A DNA stretch of 64,000 nucleotides, taken from contig NC_066585.1 in assembly GCF_024323335.1 (NCBI RefSeq), forward strand, positions 81,505,359 through 81,569,358. Direction: 5' to 3'. The position numbers and the translations under genes are program-made. This stretch comes from Lathyrus oleraceus. Its lineage: Eukaryota > Streptophyta > Magnoliopsida > Fabales > Fabaceae. Positions 46,116 to 58,126 of this stretch are shown in pieces. The first letter of the stretch is position 1; every line of letters begins with the position of its first letter. The notes under the pieces are model-generated. The model did no database searches, was not told the origin of the DNA, and saw nothing but the letters and a program-made list of their open reading frames with translations.

Positions 46116-46889
46116 CATGAACATGTTGTCCATTTCCTTTTCCAACATAGGAGGCTGAACACGGGAAGCTGTATCCCTCCAGCGTTGAGCGTATTCCCTG
46201 AAGCACTCATTGCTTTTAAGAGACAATTTCTGAAGTTGAGTTCTGTCCGGAGCCATGTCTGCATTATACTGATACTGCTTCACGAAAGCCTCTGCCAAAT
46301 CCCTCCAGCAACGGATGTGGGCTCTGTCCAGCCTCATATACCATTCCAAGGATGCCCCAGCTAGGCTATCCTGGAAGAAGTACATAAGTAGCTTCTCGTT
46401 ATCAGAGTATGCAACCATTTTACGGAAATAGGCTTGCACGTGAGTTTTGGGGCAAGAGCTGCCATTGTATTTGTCAAATATCGGGACCTTGAATTTCGGT
46501 GGCACCCTCACACCTAGGACCAGCCCCAAGTGAGCAACATCTACTCCCAGAGGATTCTGTCCTTCCACTGCCTTCAACCTTTCTTCCAATCTTCTAAACA
46601 TGGGGTCCATGCCAAAGTCTTCCTGAAGCAAGGGGAACTGATCATCCTGACCATCCTGAATGGGTTGTTGACCGGAGGTGACATGTAGGAACGGGATAGG
46701 CCCCGGTCCATTGGGTCCATTAGCCTCTCCAGCTGGAGGATCAGCCAACGTCTCTGGTTGAGTAATAGGGGGATCCCTCTGTACCAACAATCTAAGCTCC
46801 TGCTGTCCTTGAGCCACCCCTTGAACCAAATCCATGAATTGATTCATGCAAATCTTCATCTCGGCGAGCTCTGCCTGTAGGCTTTCCAT
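46116..46889 (-). pseudogene. C gag 5' part (N-terminus and capsid core)
   Basis: Starts at an ATG at 46889 (MESLQAELAEMKICMNQFMD), with a heptad-like N-terminal helix to about residue 40. A proline-rich linker and a conserved block FGMDPMFRRLEERLKAVEGQ (about residues 90-110) follow. The capsid-like retrotransposon gag domain begins at about residue 140 (KTHVQAYFRKMVAYSDNEK, SLAGASLEWYMRLD, FVKQYQYN). It is cut at MFMNT by element A and resumes at 7999. The start matches the D gag start (50434). Confidence 0.92.
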
Positions 46890-48117
46890 TACTCTCTGTT
46901 GATTCCTGCGGGTACCGTATCGGTGAATGCCTGAGTCAGCTATCCTACTGATGGAACACCAAACAAACTGAGAACATTGTGGCGGTACCTGTTATGCAAG
47001 ACATGCGGATGACTATGAAAATGCAATGACATGTTTATCAATTCCAAAAGTATTCTACCCCCTTGATTCCAGTCTCACATTTGATAATCAGTGTAAAAAA
47101 AAGACTAAGCCGTTGATGAGAACCAAGAAAATTCCGACTAGAATCAAGTAGAAGATATAAACCCCACAGAAATGGATAAACATGTGTTAAATGATATGAA
47201 TGCAAATGATATGATGCAACGATGTGAATGCAATGCAGTGGCATGTCAATCAGGATTGCTGTATCTGCTTGAACATCTGTCAGGTTGCACTGTCTGGAGA
47301 GAAATTAAGAGTACACCAAACAAAGGTTATGGGATGGATCATGTTATCCTTAATATCAACCACCCATTTTGGCGGATTATGGTTTACACCTTATCAATAC
47401 CCGAGTTTCATTGATATTAAGGATACCTGATCGGATCAACCATGAATCAAGGGTTTGTCGCAAGTCACGAGCATGGAGTTTAGGTTAAGAACCACCCAAA
47501 AGGAGTGTACTAAGGTTTAAACCTGCCAAACATGTTCTACAAAAGGTTCCCATAGTCATAATCCCATCTTTCGGATATTATCAGAGGAACGACTACTCGT
47601 ATTCCAACAATATTCTCAAGAGAGACTCTTATGAGTGTAGTATCGCGTAACAATCGTATCAAATCTTACACTTGAACGACTTTCGCACTACGTCCTACGA
47701 ATAGGCCAAGATGGGTTAGGTAAACTAAGGTCCTTGGCTTCTTAGGTCTATATTGGAACAAGTAATGTCTAACCACAACTTACTTATGTGACATTATTGA
47801 TCTCAACATGACCTCCACCAAGTGAATGGGCTTGCAAGTCAACTCGCTAAGGAATACTCCACACAAGTCGACAAGACTATGCCATTCTCCTATCCTAAGT
47901 GCACTCGAGTTCGGGTATAGAACTCATCTCACAAAGATCACCAAGCAGCCATAGCCAGCCAACAGATACAACAATGATATGTACACAATGCAATAAGGTA
48001 AAGCAGGTAAATAAATAACTGTACAAAAGCATGAACACCCAATAAACAAACAAACTACAAAAGCTAGGAGGGACTCGCTTAGGGAAGATGGACCAGCAAG
48101 AGGTCAACTTCTTAGAC
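46890..48117 (-). other. Element C leader, no ORF1
   Basis: 1.2 kb between PBS and gag. The part next to gag (46890-47085) matches D 50435-50640, but C then switches to leader sequence where D has ORF1. The rest resembles the A leader. No gene is supported. Confidence 0.75.
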
Positions 48118-48135
48118 TCCCTAGCAGAGTCGCCA
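48118..48135 (-). other. Primer binding site of C
   Basis: In sense TGGCGACTCTGCTAGGGA, one change (G to A) from the A and B sites, two bases from the LTR end. Confidence 0.88.
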
Positions 48136-49587
48136 GCTGTCGCAACCTGAAAAATACAGTGTGCGAAAAAACAACCGGCGAAAGAGAATGACAGAAGAGT
48201 CGCCACCGTGCGTTATTCATCCCAAAGGAGGGAAAGGAAACGCTCGAAGTAAACCTGAAAAAGGGAAAGGACAAGACGGGGTCTCGCAACCAAATCTTGG
48301 GTTCGGGAGTCGGTTATGCGAAGGGAAGGTATTAGCACCCCTACGCATCCATAGTACTCTACGGGATCCACTTTTGTGGTTTTTGTCTAAAGGGTGTGGG
48401 TTTATCTTGTGCTGTTTGCCAAAAAAAAACAAAAAAAGGGTTAAATGAAAATGACTCGCGCGGATGTTGCATCCACTGCATACGTATCTCATCTGAATAT
48501 GAGAATCAGAGTCTTCGTAGCTCGGCTGACCTATGGGTTGGGGGGATGTGTGCTCGCTAAGACATCGCGTCTTATGCCTACGTATCTCATCTGGAATGAG
48601 AATCAGAGCAAGCCGTAGTTCGGCTAACTACGGGGTTATGGATTGGGTTTTGGACGAACGACGTCACTACGCAATCTACCGGATGCTCGACCTTTGGAGA
48701 CTTACTCGCCTGTAGTAGAAGGAGTAAACATGTTGCTTTGGGTTTTAGGGTTTGGGATGCTCGAGGGCAAATAGGCAGTCCTTGACGAAGGAACCGCGCT
48801 ACATGTGGGGATATGAATACAAAACACAAAACATGTATCTCAAAGTAAAATGCCACCAAGGGGCTCAAACATTGCCTCCTATCGAGGTCTTCCAGCTAAG
48901 AAAGCGATAAAGTATGAGAAAGGGAAAAAATTACCACACGGATAAAGATCCGAAGCTATAGCAGTTAAAGGGGCAAGAAACCCTGAAATGTCTCCAGCTG
49001 GACCGTCAAAGGAAATCAGTCAACACGAATAATCAGAATAAAACTCCAGGGGGTATCCCACAAATAAAGTGGGAAACCACGCGAGTGTCTTTGCGAAAGC
49101 CATGTGAGCCCTCACAAAACTCGACAAAGGGTTAGAGCAGCAGGATGAAATCAAGAGAAAACAATGTCATGGAAACACAAGACAGGTTAGAATAAACAAA
49201 ATAGGGTAACCCAGAGTTGCCCCTAAATCAAAATGTAACCACATGAATAATTCCATCAAAATTCACAAAAGGCTCACAAAAAAGGTATCAAATTCACCCA
49301 TAATACCTCATACATTTAGAGCATTCAAATAAAAGGCATAAAGATGATGGATATAGGGCAAACCTGATTGGAGAGCTTGATTGAAATTGAGTTGCACCCG
49401 TGAGGTTTATAAGTTGAGTTCCCTTCAGGGTTTGGAGGCTGCTCTGAACTCTGTTAGTTCTTCTCTCACTATCTTTTTCCTCGGGGTTTTGTTCCAAGGA
49501 AACCTCAGAGTATTTTGCTTCTCTCCCTTTTTCTCAAGTGAATCTCCCAGTGTAACTCCAAGTGTCACTCCTCTACTGAAACTTCAG

Positions 49588-49595
49588 TATTTATA
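49588..49595 (-). promoter_or_regulatory. Predicted TATA box of C LTR
   Basis: TATAAATA in sense, about 260 bp into the LTR. This gives a short U3 and an R/U5 of about 1.4 kb. Confidence 0.55.
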
Positions 49596-49639
49596 GACTG
49601 ATTTTCGTGGGTAGTGGGCTCAAATGAGGGAGACCCAAG

Positions 49640-49820
49640 TCCAAAATAATTTGTTATATTTTATTTATTTATTTTATTTATTTATTTAATTAATTAATTA
49701 ATTAATTAAATTTTTTTTGTTTTTTGTTTTTTTTTTGTTTTTTTTTCATTTTTTTTTCATTTTTTTTTTTCGTTTTTTTTCGTTTTTTATTTTTATTTTT
49801 TTTTTATTATTTTTTTTTAA
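49640..49820. repeat. AT-rich low-complexity tract in C LTR
   Basis: ATTT repeats, then TTAA repeats, then long T runs broken by single G, C or A. It lies in U3 upstream of the predicted TATA box. Confidence 0.9.
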
Positions 49821-49853
49821 GGAAAAATGAAGGGTAAATTTTGGGGTATTACA

Positions 49854-50434
49854 CAACGGATGTGGGCTCTGTCCAGCCTCATATACCATTCCAAGGATGC
49901 CCCAGCCAGGCTGTCCTGGAAGAAGTACATAAGTAGCTTCTCGTCATCAGAGTATGCAACCATTTTACGGAAATAGGCTTGCACATGGGTTTTGGGGCAA
50001 GAGCTGCCATTGTATTTGTCAAATATCGGGACCTTGAATTTCGGTGGCACTCTCACACCTGGGACCAGCCCCAAGTCAGCAACATCTACTCCCAGAGGAT
50101 TCTGTCCTTCCACTGCTTTCAACCTCTCTTCCAATCTTCTAAACATGGGGTCCATGCCAAAGTCTTCCTAAAGCAAGGGGAACTGATCATCCTAACCATC
50201 CTGAATGGGTTGTTGATCTAGGTTGACATGCGGGATCGGGATAGGCCCCGGTCAATTGGGACCATTAGCCTCTCCAGCTGGAGGATCAGCCAACGTCTCC
50301 GGTTGAGTAATAGGGGGATCCCTCTGCACCAACAATCTAAGCTACTGCTGTCCTTGAGCCACCCCTTGAACCAAATCCATGAATTGATTCATGTGAATCT
50401 TCATCTCGGCGAGCTCAACTTGTAGGCTCTCCAT
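49854..50434 (-). pseudogene. D gag N-terminal part
   Basis: Begins at an ATG at 50434 and follows C gag closely (same start, same MDPMFRRLEERLKAVEGQ block) to YMRLDRAHIRC, where element C is inserted. By comparison with C there are stops at about 50344 (TAG), 50254 (TGA), 50195 (TAG) and 50169 (TAG). Three are at CAG codons in C. Confidence 0.88.
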
Positions 50435-50827
50435 TGCTCTCTGTTGATTCCTTCGGGTACCGTATCGGTGAATGCCTGAGTCAGCTATCCTGCTAGTGGG
50501 ACACCAAACAGTATGAGAACACTGCAGCGGTACCTGTTATGCAAGATATGACAATGAATATGTAAATGCAATGCCATGTTTATCAAATTCGAAAGGTATT
50601 CTACCCCCTTGATTCCAGTCTCACATCAGGCGAATAGTGCAAGAAGACTGAGTCATGGATAAACTTCTGAGATCAAGATGCAACAAAGGGAAACCAACAT
50701 ACAAAATGAGTCCCAGAAAAGGGGCCTTAGCCAAAAGTACATCAAAAGAGGATCCCCACAACAAGCCTGTGGATTATCACTACACAGCAACAAAACAAAA
50801 AGTAAAGGGAGGAACATAAACCAGGAA

Positions 50828-51437
50828 TCAGCCTCTTGTATACAACCCATAAGGACTGCTCCTCACTTCATCCAGTAATGCCACCATGTCGGGATGATCT
50901 GGAGATTCTGTCAAATGCTGGATAAGCAGATTCCTCTTGTGAATGATCCCATCCAGTTCGTTGATGTGATCTCTGTAGTAACTCCCATCATCTTCTCTGA
51001 ATACCTCTTCAAGTCTGGATTTCTTCAAACCTGCCAACACCTTGAGTTCTTCAATTTGTCCTCGAGCCTCATTGAGTTGATCTGTGATGTAGCCATTAGT
51101 AGAACGGGCGCACAGAAGCTCATTATTCTTCCCCTTCAGCAAAGTCGTCAATTTCTCTATCTGACCAGTCAGTTCGGCTACTGTCTCCTCCTCCTTTGCC
51201 TTCCGAGAAGTTGAAAATGCATCCCATTGCTCCTGCCACCCAGCTAAATTACCATGAGCATCCACTAACTGCTGCTTGACTCGCCTCAACTCAGAACTGG
51301 ATGATCTCAAGGCTTCGTTTGTCTTCTTGAAGAAGTCCGCCTCCACAGCAAATTTCCTCTCTACTTCCTTTTGCACTCTGACGGCTTCCCCCTTCTGATA
51401 TTCGGCCTCCTGGAATTGATGCATACAGTCTTGCAAC
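50828..51437 (-). pseudogene. D ORF1 C-terminal part (coiled-coil protein)
   Basis: About 200 residues, open, ending GLYTRG and a stop at 50828. The sequence is strongly helical with heptad-like patterning (QKEVERKFAVEADFFKKTNE, TVAELTGQIEKLTTLLKGKN, ARGQIEELKVLAGLKKSRLE). No catalytic motif is visible. Its place upstream of gag identifies it as the Ogre ORF1, whose function is unknown. The N-terminal part was separated by E at 51438. Confidence 0.78.
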
Positions 51438-51933
51438 TGTAAGACCCCAATTTTGGGCCCTAAGATCCCTCATGGCCCATATCATATCATGGCCTCAAGG
51501 ATCATTGCATGCCCTAGTTTCCCTCCTAGTGGGTAGTTTGCCTTGTGAGTATGGTTTTTGATCACCAAGCATGTTTTGCATTTGTATATCTTTGCTTTTC
51601 ATATGTTTACTAACCAAAAAGTACAAAAATATTGTCATTCTAACCTTGTTGCTTGCAGATGAAGCAATTAGGTCAAAAACAGTCAAAGTCAGTCATTGCA
51701 GTGGATGGTGGCCATTCTTGCAGAATTTGGGCACCATGATCAACAATCAAGAGTTCATATGACTTATGACATCATTTGGAATCAAGATATCAAGGAATTA
51801 GGGTTTGGAATTCATCAGAAGTGGTTCAATCATGCAAAACCCTAGAAAAGTCAACTGAAGTCAAACTTGGTCAACTGTGGATTTAATCAGTGATTTGATG
51901 GATGGAATTGATTTGAAGGAGTTCATTCATGCT

Positions 51934-51941
51934 TATATAAG
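51934..51941 (+). promoter_or_regulatory. Predicted TATA box of E LTR
   Basis: TATATAAG, 496 bp from the LTR start, aligned with the A boxes. Confidence 0.55.
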
Positions 51942-54900
51942 CCTCATATATCATGTCCAACCTCATCATGGAAGAAAATAAAGTCAGAACAGAAAATTTC
52001 CCAAAATAGAAAGTGGACCTGTAATTTCAACTGCCAAAAATGGAAACTTCTTGATCTTAAACTTACATCATGATACAAGCTTCAAATGAATTTTTGCCCA
52101 ACATGAAAGTTGAAGATCTTGTTCTCCCATTTTCAAAAAGTCCAAGAACTCTCAAATCCCATGTATGGTTGGCAAGATATGATCAATTCATTTTCACAAT
52201 TTCATGAACTTCAAAAGGCCATATCTCATGAACCCTTTGGCCAAATTTGATGGGGTTTTTTCCTACAAGCTCTATTTGTTCCCCTCTTTCCAAAAATGCA
52301 TTCATCTTCCACCAAAACCACACCATGCAAAATGGCCTTTTTGAACTTGCCTTAATTAATTTCAAGTAAGGTTGATTTTTGACTTTTCCAAATAACCAAT
52401 TTTACTCACTTTGGCCAATTGGAACTTGTTGGAAATGATATTTGAAACTTGCTTGAGGCCCAATTCGTGCAGAATTACACACCCCATGTGCATATGGTGG
52501 AAAATTAGCAAATGGCCATTTCACTTCATTTGAGCTAAACATGCTTAGCACTTCATTAACCAATGTTAAACAGAAGTATTTAAAGATATTTTCTGTCATT
52601 TGAACCCTAGCTGCAGCCTCTATCGAACAGAAAAACTCATTCTCTCTCAAATTTGCATTTGGACATATTGCATTTTTTGAGCAAAACTCTCAAAACCCTC
52701 GAGCAACCCTTGGTATTTTCATCATCCACCAACAATCTTGAGCTCGTTTGGGGCCCTGTTTCCTTGCTGTAACATCATTTCATGTTGCTGCTACATGAAG
52801 CCACAACAATGGTGATTTTCGATTTTGGTGTTTCCAAGAATTGCTGAGCTTCAAGCCACCCTCCAGCCATCATTTCAAACCAAGAGCTTCATCTGTTTCG
52901 AGCTGCATCGCCAAAATAACCACTGCTTCACACTTTTCTTCAAAACCAAGTAAGATTTCGACTCTCCTTTTTCTCTAATCCATGCTACGTTTCTAATAGA
53001 TCCTTACATGCTGATTGTTATGCAACTTGAATCATGAAAAATGAGTGAGTATTGAGTGAAATATCTGGAAATGAAGTTTGGTGTTCAATGTTGATTTTGC
53101 TCGATGCATGTTATTCAGTGTGTTTCAATGCCATTGGTTGATGGATTTGTGATGTTTGAAGTTTGTTTGTTCGATTGGTATGGCTGATTTCATGTTCTGG
53201 GTGAATTGATTTTGCATGTTAAGTGTTGAAGATGAAGCTTACAGTAGTGAAACCCTAGGATTTGCCCAGAAAATTCACATGAACATGTTTGTTTGTTGCT
53301 GTTTAATGTTACATGAATGTCTTTGTTCCATCGCCATGTTGTTCATGAAGCCCTGGTTGAATTCATTTTATGATGAGATGATGAACAGGATGAAGTTGCC
53401 CTGCTGCTGCTAAAACCCTAAGCTTCCTTAAACCCTAATGACCATTTTTCCAGAAAACACGATTGGTTGCTGTTGGTTTGATTTTTTCTGCATGAGTTAC
53501 TGTTCTATTGGTGATAGCCAATCAGAACATTTCATTTCCCATGCCCTGTACGCACCGTTTTGGTTAATGAGGCCATATTCACAAAATTGCCATCGGTCAA
53601 CCACCTTTGACTTGCTAAATCATGTTATGTTGCTCATGTTATTCCAAATTGTTACTCAACTTCTAAAAATCATTTCTCATTCGTTTCAACTCCAAAATTC
53701 ATGAAATTTTTTCCATCATATTCACATGAATGTCTATTATTTTATCATGATTTTTGCTGAATTTTTGGTTGGCTGGATTTTAAATGGTATTAGGTTTCTT
53801 AACATGTATGCATATTTGATACCTTTTGCCAAAACCATTGTGAAATTGTAAGGATGTATCCAATGACCCTGAATTTTTTTGTGCTCAATCTACACTCATT
53901 CATGTTTGTTTTGATGTAGAGTTCTTGAATTTATCATATGTGGTTTGTGAGATATGAATTTTGGAAGTAGGGTGTGACAATTTGTGTCACACCATTGATA
54001 TGCAAGTTCATGATTTTTGTTGACATGCTTCCTGACCTCCAATTAATGTGAAATTTTGCATGAACCTTCTCTTATATGTCTAGTTAACTTGTGATTTTTC
54101 TTGGAATTAATTGTGCCATTTCCAAATTGTTTGAGATTTTCTCCCCTGTTTGACCAAAATGTTGATTTGTGTGATACATCTTACCATTTCATTTGGGAAA
54201 TCCTCATACCTTATTGGATGATCATGAAATTTTACATGTGCATACTAGACATCTTGAGCTTTGCATTGGTGTTGATCCCATTCATTTCTCATCTTTTTTC
54301 ATTTAGTTATGATTTTTTGAAGTTGATACATGTTTGTTTGACTTCTTTGTGCATACTTGAACTTGCCTTGCCTTTCTGATTTTCATTGACCATCTTCCCA
54401 TGATCCAATTGAGCTGAAATTTTATATGCATGTCATATTATGGATTGTGATTAACCCTGAATTATTTGATAATTTTTGGAATTGACTATGATTGCTTTTG
54501 AGCTAAGTCTTTCTGTTGACTTCATTGAGCATATTCAAATTTGCTTTGACTTCATGATTTTCATTGACTGCCTTCCACTTGTCCAATTGTGATGAAATTT
54601 TACATGCCTACCATGCTAGGTGTTAGGATTGATCATGAATTATTTGGTGATTTTTGAAAATGTTTGAGTTGACTTTTGATGCAAGTCTTTCTGTTGACTT
54701 ATATGTGCACCAATTTGCCATGCTTTGCCTTCTTTTGTTTGTGAAATGATGATGATGCATGATATGAACTTGAGACCAATTGTGCTTGATTCTTAAATGT
54801 TTGAACTTGATTTTGGTTGACTTTAATTTGCTGTTTTGACTTTCTCATTTATTTTTGACCCTAGGCTTGTCCTAGTGGTCTTCTTGGCTTATGATTGAGT

Positions 54901-56128
54901 TCATGTTTCAGGTTAAACTACAAATGCCTCAAAGAGATCATGCAAATTTGTTTGAGCTTGATTATATATCATGTGCTAATCTTTGTTTTGTAGGAGGCTT
55001 GACTCATATGATTTGGGTCTTGTGCTTTGCACACTTGTTTCTCTGTGTTGACTGTTTCCCAACTCCTTCTGATTTAAACTGTTGAACTGTGTACTAATTT
55101 GTTTGACTATTTCAGGTACCATTAGTTGCTTAAGTTCTTTGAACTTGATTTGCTTTGCTATTTAGCAATTTGCTTTGAGGTATAATTCCTTTTTCTTCAT
55201 GTAGTCTGGAGACCCGGCCTGTTATTTGGCCGGGCAAACTGTCTGAAGTCCTCCTTAAGAGGCAATGCTTGTGTGTGTTTATATTTGTCCCAAGCAGGAA
55301 AAGTCCTTCAAGTAAGGCAATTGGTAGATCAAAGGGATAAGCAACCTATCCCCTACTATTCTGTGAGTCTTCTCCTTGCTCCCATTACTTGGTTGTAGCA
55401 TTGAGATCCAAGCCCAAGATCAATCGAGTCAATAATATGTGGAGAGAGTTCCTACTTTCTGAACTCCCACGTTTTCTGATATTCAAATGCTCTCCCTGAT
55501 CAGGGATAAGAGCAATGAGGCACACCCCTCATATCCTTTCATCTGCTTCACCTTAGCCCCTCAATGGCAAGGTTAAGAGCAACTTTTGACCTTATTCCAG
55601 TTGGCCTCAGTGCCTAACCCTCTTGTATGAGCCTCCTTGTTTGGTTATAGAGTGTGCTGTTTGATTCATTGGATTGATTGTTTATCTCATATGCACATGT
55701 TTGCTTGTTTGCTGTATGCATTTATCATCATTAATTGCCCATTAGTGCATGATCATCTCATTTGTCTGTGTGACATTATCATTGTTGTCTGCCCATTGAG
55801 GACAATTGTAAGACCATTCATTGGCTACTGTTCCTATGATATGGAAGTGAGTTGTAAGACCTCATTGGTCACTCATATCTTCTGTTGTTGCTTTGTTTGT
55901 ATGTGAGGATACAACTGTAAGTCCATTGAGTGGCCTCTGATATCCATTCCTGTTTTAGGAGACTGGTGTAAATCCATCTATTGGTATCCGGTATCCGCTT
56001 TTTGTTTGTGAGATTGGAGTAAGACCATTGAGTGGCATCCGGTATCATTTGCTTGCTTACATTATTATTATCCATTGCTATTCCAAAGGACACACTTGAA
56101 TCATCTCCTATATGATTTCAAGAAGTGA

Positions 56129-56133
56129 ACCTT
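56129..56133. repeat. Target site duplication of F, left
   Basis: AACCT before TGTAACACCC. The partner is at 63738-63742. Confidence 0.93.
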
Positions 56134-57331
56134 GTAACACCCTTCTAAAATACCCCAAATATTTCAATTAAAATAGCAACATATCAATCAGAGTAATTAT
56201 GCCCCGAAGGGTGTCACACAATCATTTCACAACCATCATCAGAATATCCTGTCATGCTCATTTATTTAATCCAAATTATAAAGTATCTGCATAATACGCA
56301 GCGGATAAAATCAATTCAATTATTCACATCATGTAACATATTACATGCAAAATGGTTCACAACCAATCAATAAAATATTCAAACATCCCTTCCCGATGTT
56401 ACATCTATCAGAGCATGACCCACTAGGAGACTACACTAGACTCCAAGCACTAGCTCCTATTCAACTCACTGCTCGTTACCTGAAAAATAGGTGTAAGGGT
56501 GAGTTCCTCAATCAATATAATAAGCATTATACAACATTATGTAATGTTAAGTAATTAACACATTAATTCACCCTAACCAGACTACACGCTCAGCAACGGC
56601 AGTATCCATTCAAACATCATATTCAACAGTAACATATAACGTATGTATAACCTCAACCATACTCAACATTAACGACACAACACACAACACACATATAATA
56701 CTGGAATACATCCATTCATATTATATGCCATACATTCATTATGCAATGAGACTCTATGCATGCGGTACCGACTATTTGTGAACATATAGTTCACCTCACC
56801 GTCCAAATCCAGGCACGGCTACCAAGTCCAACTAGTCCCACTCATTTGAGACCTAGTGACTCACTCACTAATTCCTCACCACGGGAATTAGCTACCACCC
56901 CTCAAGGGCTATGCTATGCACGCTAATTCACCTAGCATGCAAACATCGACAACAATCCATAATGACTAACTCACTAATTCCTCACAATGGGAATTAGCTA
57001 CCACCATAAAGGCCACAATATGCATGCTAATCACCTAGCCATGCTACATCATCAACAACAATTCAAGAATAGACATATGCTCACACTCTAAGCCATAAAA
57101 CAGTCTATTCACAAGTGCACACATAACTGATACATTCACAGCATCATGCATACCATCACACATCATCAGTATATTATCACATAAGCATATCATATCATGC
57201 CACATAATCAAAAACAGTATTAGCACACTCTACTAATGCCTATACTACTCAAGACCCAACAAAACAACAACAACATTACCACGATATCACATCTGGGAGT
57301 TTAAAACGCGAAATCTGCCCTTCAAACTGAT

Positions 57332-57517
57332 ATGGCGAACGCCATTAGGCTAATGGCGAACGCCATTAGCGTTACACGCTCTCATTCTGGAAAAACTGTC
57401 TGTCAAACTGATATGGCGAACGCCATTAGGCTAATGGCGAACGCCATTAGCGTTAAACGCTCTTATTCTGAAAAAAACCCAAACGGCGAACGCCGAAGGC
57501 ATAATGGCGAACGTCAT
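57332..57517. repeat. Cluster of GGCGAACGCC palindromes in F LTR
   Basis: Perfect palindromes around a central AA: 57332-57345, 57351-57368 (TAATGGCGAACGCCATTA), 57413-57426 and 57432-57449. A variant CGGCGAACGCCG at 57484-57495 has changes on both arms. A last imperfect copy is at 57503-57517. The other LTR has the same set at 62985-63170. Confidence 0.85.
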
Positions 57518-57519
57518 TT

Positions 57520-57663
57520 GGCTGTTATGTGCATAGATGTTAAATTTCTATGAATTTCCTTTCAATTATCATCTAATTTCATTCATCCACTGGCTGTTAT
57601 GTGCATAGATGTTAAATTTCTACGAATTCCCTTTCAATTATCATCTAATTTCATTCATCCACT
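57520..57663. repeat. 72-bp tandem duplication in F LTR
   Basis: Two direct copies starting GGCTGTTATGTGCATAGATG at 57520 and 57592, differing at about two bases. It is also present in the other LTR from about 63173. Confidence 0.88.
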
Positions 57664-58084
57664 GGCTCACAAATTCATCATACAACAATCCAATCAGAGA
57701 TAAAACAATGGTTATCACTACCCAGTACATATTATCATATAATACCCTTTAACCGATGATAAACCCCCCTTACCTGAGTTAATCCGGCAAATCTCAAGCT
57801 TCAAGCTCTTCTCTTCTCCAACCTTCTTCCTCTTGCTCTGCCTTTGCCCTTTTCCTCTTTCACGATCGCTTCTCTGTTTTTCACGTAAAAACCTTTTTAC
57901 TCCAAAATGGGACTTTTTCCTTAATTCCAACTTATATATATTTTCCAATAAATAATTATCCCAATAATTATTATTCCAAAATAATAGTAATAATAATCCC
58001 AAATTCCAATTATTCAATTAAATTAATAAAAAAAAAATATTAATTTAAATTAAATAATTATCTTATTTTAATTGGGGTGTTACA

Positions 58085-58098
58085 ACTCTCCCCCACTA
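58085..58098 (-). other. Polypurine tract of F
   Basis: In sense TAGTGGGGGAGAGT directly precedes the 3' LTR start TGTAAC. Confidence 0.88.
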
Positions 58099-58126
58099 AA
58101 AGAGTTTTCGTCCTCGAAAACATACC

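Larger units (their letters stand above)
1..49853 (-). mobile_element. Element C: Ogre/Tat Ty3-gypsy retrotransposon, split by A
   Basis: Minus-strand Ogre-type element. In sense order it has a 5' LTR (49853-48138), a PBS, a leader, gag (46889-46116, resuming at 7999), protease, an intron, RT, a gypsy-type RNase H, an archaeal-type RNase H, integrase and a 3' UTR that runs off the left edge. The 3' LTR is not in the window. Order, intron position, dual RNase H and tRNA-Arg-type PBS are hallmarks of the Ogre group of Tat elements. No ORF1 is present between the LTR and gag. The element is inactive: element A sits in gag, and there are two nonsense codons and one frameshift. C itself lies in the gag of element D. 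Confidence 0.93.
48138..49853 (-). repeat. Element C 5' LTR (1716 bp)
   Basis: In sense TGTAATACCCC...GGTTGCGACA. Its last ~80 bp resemble the end of the B LTR, including PBS-like TGGCGACTCT (48196-48205). Two hairpin modules lie at 48487-48504 and 48585-48601. Next to its right end D gag sequence resumes at once, so CAACG (49854-49858) is the likely target duplication; its partner lies off the window. Confidence 0.88.
49854..51437 (-). mobile_element. Element D: older Ogre fragment (gag, ORF1)
   Basis: Minus-strand Ogre sequence between C and E. It holds the N-terminal gag region and, upstream in sense, the end of ORF1, the extra reading frame typical of Ogre. C cut it in gag and E cut it in ORF1; the rest should lie beyond both window edges. 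Spacer 50435-50827 has no gene. Four in-frame stops in gag show decay. Confidence 0.88.
51438..56133 (+). repeat. Element E LTR, first part (A-family, plus strand)
   Basis: Starts TGTAAGACCCCAATTTTGGG, the same as the A LTR start in sense, and follows that LTR with many small differences for 4.7 kb until F interrupts it. The orientation is opposite to A. GCAAC (51433-51437) is the likely target duplication. Short ORFs here have no support. Confidence 0.9.
56134..58084 (-). repeat. Element F 3' LTR (1951 bp)
   Basis: TGTAACACCC...GGTGTTACA; both ends are also a short inverted repeat. It differs from 61786-63737 by at least four substitutions and one 1-bp indel near 56160. The predicted TATA (TATATATAAG in sense) is at 57932-57941. 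No gene inside. Confidence 0.95.

Noticed and set aside
57332..57663. Possible CRISPR-like array of palindromic repeats
   Set aside because: Spacers are irregular and repeated themselves, and the cluster lies in both LTRs of a plant retrotransposon.
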